From: Terriglobia bacterium
Lineage (GTDB): Bacteria; Acidobacteriota; Terriglobia; Bryobacterales; UBA6623
Length of the DNA stretch: 47,364 bases
Assembly: GCA_009841225.1 (NCBI GenBank)
Contig: VXMF01000034.1
Span: 1-47,364, forward strand
Direction of reading: 5' to 3'
Shown: positions 43,801 to 47,364 of the stretch, piece by piece
How the letters are laid out: the number at the start of each line of letters is the position of its first letter
Numbering within the stretch: the stretch's first letter is position 1
Position numbers and translations under genes: made by a program
Notes under the pieces: generated by a model
Told to the model about the DNA's origin: nothing
The model's database searches: none
The model's input: the letters and a program-made list of their open reading frames with translations, nothing else

Positions 43801-44957
43801 TCCAGATCGAGAATCTCGAGGAGTTGGTGTGGTGGGGGCTTCAATCTGGCTGGCAATCGCGGCTTCTGGACTTGGCTGATACGAAACTCTCCAAGAGCGG
43901 AATGGATGCCGGCCAGCAAGTCCGCTGGTTGGCGTTGGGGATGATCTGCGAGCCAGGAGCATACGGGCAGCGTCTTGCCCAGACCGTCATGGGCAAGGAG
44001 CGCTTGGTCAGGCACTTGGGCCGTTTCTTCGTTTACGGCGATGACTATTGGTTCGAAAGACCCCATGTGTGGTATCACACCCTCAAGCGCTTCGAGCCGT
44101 CGGATCTGGCGCTGATCATTCGCCTGTTGGGGAGGTTCTTCACCTTCGTCGAACCGGCACCCTTCGTGTACCGTACCGACGAGGGAAAGGTTTCTAGGTT
44201 CCTCGAACGATTCATCAATGACCTCGGGTCGAGGCTTTGCGAGAGTGCGAGCGAGTCGCTGGATTCGTTGTCGGACGATCCCGAGTTGTCCAGTTGGCAT
44301 GATCTGCTGTCGTCCGCGCGCATGGCTCAACGTACGCTTCGAAGAGATGCCGAGTACCGCCATCCAACGATCCAACAGGCGTGCGAAACGCTTACGGGCG
44401 GCCGACCGGCCAACGCCTGTGACTTGGCAGCGCTGACTGTTGACGCGATTGATAACGTTGCCAGCCGCATTCGGACCAGCAACTCCAACGTTTGGCGCCA
44501 GTACTGGAACGAGGGCCCGCATGGCCTTCCTTCTGAGCCCAAGGTGGAAGGGGCATGCCGCGATGCGTTCCTCGCGGCGCTCCGACCGCTACTCCCTGGG
44601 TCGGTCGGCGCCGAACCGGAAGGGCGGCACGTGAACCAAACCCGGGCAGACCTCGTAGTCACCGCCGGGGAATTCAGAATCCCCATCGAAGCGAAGAAGG
44701 ACGATCACGCCGATCTCTGGAGTGCGATCGGCAACCAGCTGGTGGCGAAGTACACGCTCGATCCGGCGACCGGTGGTTATGGTGTTTACCTGGTCTTTTG
44801 GTTCGGCGCTGAACCCCAAAGGAAGCGGGCGGACGGGGCGAGGCCGACGGGGCCGCAGGAACTTGAGGGTCTCCTGCGCAACTCGCTCTCTGAAGATCAA
44901 GCCCGCAAGATACAGGTCCGCGTAGTCGATGTTTGTCGTCCGGGTCCGCCTCGGTAA
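40854..44957 (+). CDS. Giant NACHT-like STAND NTPase with C-terminal PD-(D/E)XK nuclease
   Basis: A 1367-residue protein. The NTPase is N-terminal: Walker A GDPGSGKTT (41-49), a hallmark TLFIDGLDEVRAG (84-96) as in NACHT proteins, and FRISCREADW (119-128) in the sensor-1 position. A winged-helix part ends with FSPVHRQIAEFLGAKHL (304-320). Residues about 340-1240 are helical and repeat-like, the usual sensor region of STAND proteins. The last 104 residues carry a nuclease signature: Asp1266, Glu1279-x-Lys1281 (RADLVV, IPIEAKKD) and Gln1295/Tyr1300 (NQLVAKYT), resembling motif IV of RecB-like nucleases, then GYGVYLVFWFG. ATG 40854 overlaps the upstream stop; longer in-frame starts lie inside the ATPase gene. 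STAND proteins with nuclease effectors often sense phage; I infer that role. Confidence 0.85.
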   Translation: MSGTVARTCTQLKGGGQFPASDGLRTELAEYRSVHAYVLLGDPGSGKTTAFQTESEALGDEALFITARDFLVHASALHELGGKTLFIDGLDEVRAGKSDARTPFDEIRRLLIKLDRPRFRISCREADWFGENDRQGLSYVVPDSSLAVLRLEPLTKADSLSILRDSLGVGDPHDFLMQARQAGLEGLLDNPQSLELLAHAVNQGDGWPESRLEVFELACREMASESNQEHQLGALYSPSTDSRIDCAGRLCAFLLISDKAGYSLDVQGPDGDWISRDPCGDEDPQDLHVAVSSKLFRADSERCFSPVHRQIAEFLGAKHLARLIAEGLSQRRVLALITGGDGVVVTALRGLSAWLATHSEPIRAELIDKNPVDLGIYGDLGAFSGDDKGRVLEGLLAQPMSLSRALFDSRRFSPLAAAETESRIRRVLSSEERDSKQEIRVTFLSKLLSKGKRLPSLEGVILEIVRDNSWTARVREAALEAAMHYRQDSPKGDEELKALLEEFRAEGISIANRDLCGILLQALYPNTVGPSKVWDYFTQLGGAGPWGHYLDFWRTELVAQSTAAAVAELLDTFAESISRLEPTIDDLRLWDLPLEMLHKGLELHGDSVDVDRVSAWLRTCAGAADRRASNPPQPLLEIRAWLEHHPEVQKHVILEGLELCQGGDDVGHVDFNNRKRLVGAKPPADFGRWCLAQAVRLASSKPGVAKHLFLEAYRASHTPDQGEGLSLEFLQEQARGHALLSEVLTQLEVPTPAPMRQDHRAQQHGTWAAEQERQREQLREIVRSHESVLLENRAHPELLHQLALVYFGESQGAKTGLHGKGAIALALRDPDAIAAAMHGLRASVDRDDLPNVREIIRLAKDGRQHLICWPVLAGLQERQKDSPSLLLQLEDSRLRSCVACLHCWKPPFTEVAHEIPSWYQTLLEDRPELVSDVATQCASAALRNNRMISVYFWLIAKGSRDQPSSRNALLGLLGALPTRCNSLQIENLEELVWWGLQSGWQSRLLDLADTKLSKSGMDAGQQVRWLALGMICEPGAYGQRLAQTVMGKERLVRHLGRFFVYGDDYWFERPHVWYHTLKRFEPSDLALIIRLLGRFFTFVEPAPFVYRTDEGKVSRFLERFINDLGSRLCESASESLDSLSDDPELSSWHDLLSSARMAQRTLRRDAEYRHPTIQQACETLTGGRPANACDLAALTVDAIDNVASRIRTSNSNVWRQYWNEGPHGLPSEPKVEGACRDAFLAALRPLLPGSVGAEPEGRHVNQTRADLVVTAGEFRIPIEAKKDDHADLWSAIGNQLVAKYTLDPATGGYGVYLVFWFGAEPQRKRADGARPTGPQELEGLLRNSLSEDQARKIQVRVVDVCRPGPPR

Positions 44958-45141
44958 GTCGGAATTTAGAGTTCCCGGGATGTGCGGAATTTCGATTGCC
45001 AGAACTGCGTGATTTCGTTTGACACGAACACTTCAGACACGCCTGCCTACGAGCGGTCAAAGTTGAGTCTGGAGGTGGGCGTGGGGTTCGACGCGGACTG
45101 ACAGACGCTCTGAACGGGCGACCCCCAATCTATCCGAGTCG
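44958..45141. other. Gap between the STAND gene and the right repeat
   Basis: No gene, terminator hairpin or promoter is recognised. It ends at the right copy of the direct repeat. Confidence 0.4.
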
Positions 45142-45420
45142 TCATTGAAGACCCTGAACGTCAATCACTACCCCATGTTCAGTGGCCTCGACCCCGCCTA
45201 TCACAAGTAGCCGGATCGACCGTCTTGTCTGCACCTAGACAGATTCCTGACCGGGTGCATGCGCGCCAACAAGGAGGCATCCTGCACCCCGACCCTAGGC
45301 ACCGTCTCAGGTGGTGTCACCCAACTGACAAGAGGCAGGAACCCCGCAAATCCGGCATTCAATACCATAATTACGGGGATGATTCCTCGCCGCATCGCCC
45401 ACGATATCAATTCCCGACTC
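45142..45420 (+). repeat. Right copy of the ~280-bp direct repeat
   Basis: Homologous to 39271-39555. It opens with an intact VapC C-terminus (LKTLNVNHYPMFSGLDPAYH then Lys-stop) whose N-terminal part is missing, continues through the same intergenic sequence, and runs into the first 14 codons of an intact DUF4143 gene (from ATG 45379). The left copy has the complementary state: PIN gene body present, ATPase gene lost. Confidence 0.85.
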
Positions 45421-46545
45421 AAACTGTTCCCGGCGGTCGCCCTGCTCGGTCCGCGACAAGTAGGCAAGACCACCTTGGCCCGCGCCATCGCCGACAGCAG
45501 GGAAAGCGTGTATCTGGACTTGGAGAACCCCAATCACATCCGGAAGCTTGCGGATCCTTTGAGATATCTCTCTGCTCACGAGAAGAGGTTGGTCGTCCTC
45601 GACGAAGTGCAGCGAATCCCGGGACTCTTCGGAACTCTGCGCGGCATCATCGACGAAGGACGGCGACGAGGATCGGGAACTGGGCGTTTCCTGATGTCGG
45701 GCTCTGCGTCTGCTGTTCTCCTGGGCCAAGCGGGGGAGAGCTTGGCCGGTCGGATCGCCCACTTGGAGCTGCGCCCGTTCGACGTCTTGGAACTAGATTC
45801 TGCAGACCCAATGCGACTTTGGGTGCGAGGTGGCTTTCCCCCCAGCCTCCTCCAAGAATCAGAAAAAGACAGCTTCACTTGGCGCGAGGAACTCATCCGC
45901 ACCTACTTGGAGCGTGACATTCCACAGCTCGGTCCTCGCATTCCTGCAACGACTCTTCGCCGGCTTTGGACGATGCTCGCTCATTCCCAAGGGCAAGTCT
46001 TGAACGCTTCGAGACTGGCAAGATCACTATCCGTTGACGGCAAGACTGTCGCCCGATACTTGGACTTGCTTGTGGACCTGCTGCTAGTTCGTCGGCTTCC
46101 GCCGTATCTCGCGAACCTCGGCAAGCGCTTGGTCAAGTCTCCAAAGATCTACGTCCGAGATTCTGGACTGTTACATGCACTGCTCGGCTTGGTCGATATG
46201 GAAGCACTGCTGGGCCACCCGGTCGCGGGCGACAGCTGGGAAGGCTTCGTGATCGAGAACATCCTCGGCGCCGCTCCGCCTAGGGTCCAGGCAAGCTTCT
46301 ACCGCACCGCCGACGGAGCGGAGATAGACCTCGTCTTAGAGCTACCTCGAGGTGAGATTTGGGCAGTTGAAATCAAGAACGCACATTCGCCTTCGCTGCG
46401 CAAGGGGTTTCACATCGCCCAGCGAGATATCCAGCCCGATCGATCCTTTGTAGTGTGCCCGGGGACCGAGCGATATCCGATCGCAGATGGGATCGAGGCG
46501 ATCGGACTTCGCGATCTCTGCCGGGAAGTAACAGCTTGGACCTAG
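45379..46545 (+). CDS. AAA_14/DUF4143 ATPase, second copy (right of the cassette)
   Basis: A 388-residue ATPase with Walker A GPRQVGKTT (24-32), Walker B VVLDEVQRI (72-80), FLMSGSASAVLL at sensor 1, the family block LAGRIAHLELRPFDVLEL, RGGFPPSLL and TYLERDIPQLG, and a DUF4143 nuclease-like end with Asp317, Glu331 and Lys333 (EIDLVLELP, IWAVEIKNAHSPSL). I took the ATG at 45379, which aligns with the start seen in the left repeat; an earlier in-frame ATG (45259) runs through the repeat. The upstream DNA shows that it belonged next to a vapC gene before the STAND cassette was inserted. It has no visible good promoter. Confidence 0.92.
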   Translation: MIPRRIAHDINSRLKLFPAVALLGPRQVGKTTLARAIADSRESVYLDLENPNHIRKLADPLRYLSAHEKRLVVLDEVQRIPGLFGTLRGIIDEGRRRGSGTGRFLMSGSASAVLLGQAGESLAGRIAHLELRPFDVLELDSADPMRLWVRGGFPPSLLQESEKDSFTWREELIRTYLERDIPQLGPRIPATTLRRLWTMLAHSQGQVLNASRLARSLSVDGKTVARYLDLLVDLLLVRRLPPYLANLGKRLVKSPKIYVRDSGLLHALLGLVDMEALLGHPVAGDSWEGFVIENILGAAPPRVQASFYRTADGAEIDLVLELPRGEIWAVEIKNAHSPSLRKGFHIAQRDIQPDRSFVVCPGTERYPIADGIEAIGLRDLCREVTAWT

Positions 46546-46662
46546 TCCGTGACAAGCGATCCTTCCAGAGTAGAGGACCGCCTGGCCGAGATTCCTCCCC
46601 GGCGCACTTGCCAGACACTCCGGGGATCATTCCGCCATCAGGCTGGGGGATACCATGGAGAG

Positions 46663-46908
46663 GTGCTCGGTGAATACTTAAGCGCGGCCATGCGTAGAGC
46701 AACGTTCGAAGTCATTGAGGATGATGGCTCATTCTACGGTCGGATCCCAGCCGTTGAGGGAGTCTGGGCTAACTCTGCGAAGCTGGAGGACTGTCGCGCG
46801 GAACTCGAGCAGGTCTTGGAAGAGTGGCTATCGCTTAGGCTTTTGGAACGGCTGCCCATCCCTGAGATCGACGGGATTGATTTGACGCTCCAACAACAAG
46901 TGGCTTGA
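46663..46908 (+). CDS. hicB: HicB-family antitoxin
   Basis: An 81-residue HicB-type antitoxin beginning at GTG (LGEYLSAAMRRATFEVIED). The partial RNase-H fold blocks are clear: FYGRIPAVEGVWANSAKLED, CRAELEQVLEEWLSLRLLER and LPIPEIDGIDL. In-frame starts further upstream (46549) add unrelated sequence. Its stop overlaps the hicA start codon by one base (TGATG). HicB normally represses the operon and neutralises HicA; here the toxin gene carries a stop, so the antitoxin is probably an orphan. Confidence 0.85.
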   Translation: MLGEYLSAAMRRATFEVIEDDGSFYGRIPAVEGVWANSAKLEDCRAELEQVLEEWLSLRLLERLPIPEIDGIDLTLQQQVA

Positions 46909-47126
46909 TGCCACGGGTCGGCCCGATCAAGCGGTGCGACCTTCTGGCCGGTCTACAGTCGTTGTGATATCACGGCCCGTTCGCAGGTAAGCGGCACCAG
47001 TTCATGCGTCGAGCCGAGCGCACCGTCAGGCTGCCTAATCCACGCCGAGGCGAAATCAGCCGTGGACTACTGGTCCGGATTCTACGTGAGGCAGGCATCT
47101 CACGCGAGCAATGGGAGTCGATCTGA
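46908..47126 (+). pseudogene. hicA: hicA toxin gene with a premature stop
   Basis: Read through, the frame gives a normal 72-codon HicA: PRVGPIKRCDLLAGLQSL, then a TGA at 46965-46967, then YHGPFAGKRHQFMRRAE with the catalytic-type histidine in RHQFM, RTVRLPNPRRGEISRGLL and VRILREAGISREQWESI. The stop falls in the usual LGF(D/E)GP loop. Nothing else is damaged, which suggests recent inactivation. An in-frame ATG at 47004 (FMRR) would start after the catalytic histidine. Confidence 0.85.
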
Positions 47127-47364
47127 TCTTGACGATTCACTGAGATCGTACAGGCCTTGTTGCTAGTGGCAACCGAGAATTGCTCATTTCCGACAAACGA
47201 AAACTGCGCACATCTGGGGGAGGCCTGCCGTGGGTTTCGCGGACTCCCCCCATCGTCAGCGCCGGAATGGCACCGGCGAGTGCCGAACATCGGTCGCCGC
47301 AAAGGATCGCCTTTTATGTTAGAGGGGTGCCAGAGAGCGGATCCCCAACGCGGACTTGGGTGCG
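47127..47364. other. Right-edge stretch
   Basis: No gene or RNA is recognised between the hicA pseudogene and the window end. A minus-strand frame here is the shadow of hicA. Confidence 0.4.

Noticed and set aside
46965..46967. TGA in hicA as a selenocysteine codon
   Set aside because: HicA has no selenoprotein form, the position is normally glycine, and no SECIS-like stem was seen after it.

Overview
The window looks like a chromosomal piece of a high-GC bacterium, most likely an Acidobacteriota member of the Bryobacterales/Solibacter type. This is inferred from family content, not from a marker phylogeny. The pointers are a two-domain MacB/FtsX permease with no adjacent ATPase (346-2781), two tandem secreted proteins of a kind I associate with Acidobacteriota, a PSD1/DUF1501 pair, a CRTAC1 propeller, and a four-gene bat cluster.

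Positions 1-33,960 are a compact, conserved backbone. In order: the orphan MacB-like permease; a minus-strand run of two secreted paralogs plus a MoxR ATPase (3012-7560); a Tat-exported TIM-barrel isomerase; an FtsB/DivIC-like protein; the PSD1 and DUF1501 pair; a TlpA thioredoxin followed by an ABC-2 ATPase/permease pair; a YggS protein; the minus-strand operon batA-batB/C-batD-batE (22589 down to 16700); divergent groES-groEL with a clear promoter and an operator-like inverted repeat; a decayed Rpn remnant; a YbbP-like ABC permease; a CRTAC1 propeller and a truncated TPR gene; a polysaccharide deacetylase; and a GH51 arabinofuranosidase.

A tRNA-Asn(GUU) with its own promoter (33916-34036) marks a sharp change. 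From there to the end the DNA is an accessory island with wide non-coding stretches and eroded genes. It holds an XRE-ImmA/IrrE protein overlapping a MazF/PemK toxin, a 5' fragment of an MBL-fold hydrolase, a CopG-type antitoxin fused to a remnant of a BrnT toxin, a propeller glycosidase-like lipoprotein, an RHH antitoxin with a multiply broken PIN toxin, and at the right end a HicB antitoxin with a hicA killed by one in-frame stop.

The most interesting locus is 39,562-44,957. A two-gene, translationally coupled operon encodes an AAA_14/DUF4143 ATPase and a 1367-residue NACHT-like STAND NTPase ending in a PD-(D/E)XK-type nuclease motif. Its promoter has near-consensus -35 and -10 boxes embedded in an almost perfect 32-bp palindrome, and the predicted transcript start falls on the GTG start codon, so the mRNA would be leaderless. 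The operon is bracketed by two imperfect direct repeats of about 280 bp. Each repeat carries the end of a PIN gene and the beginning of a second DUF4143 gene, as if the cassette had been placed inside a vapC-DUF4143 locus. I read this as a candidate anti-phage or genome-guarding module; function is inference.
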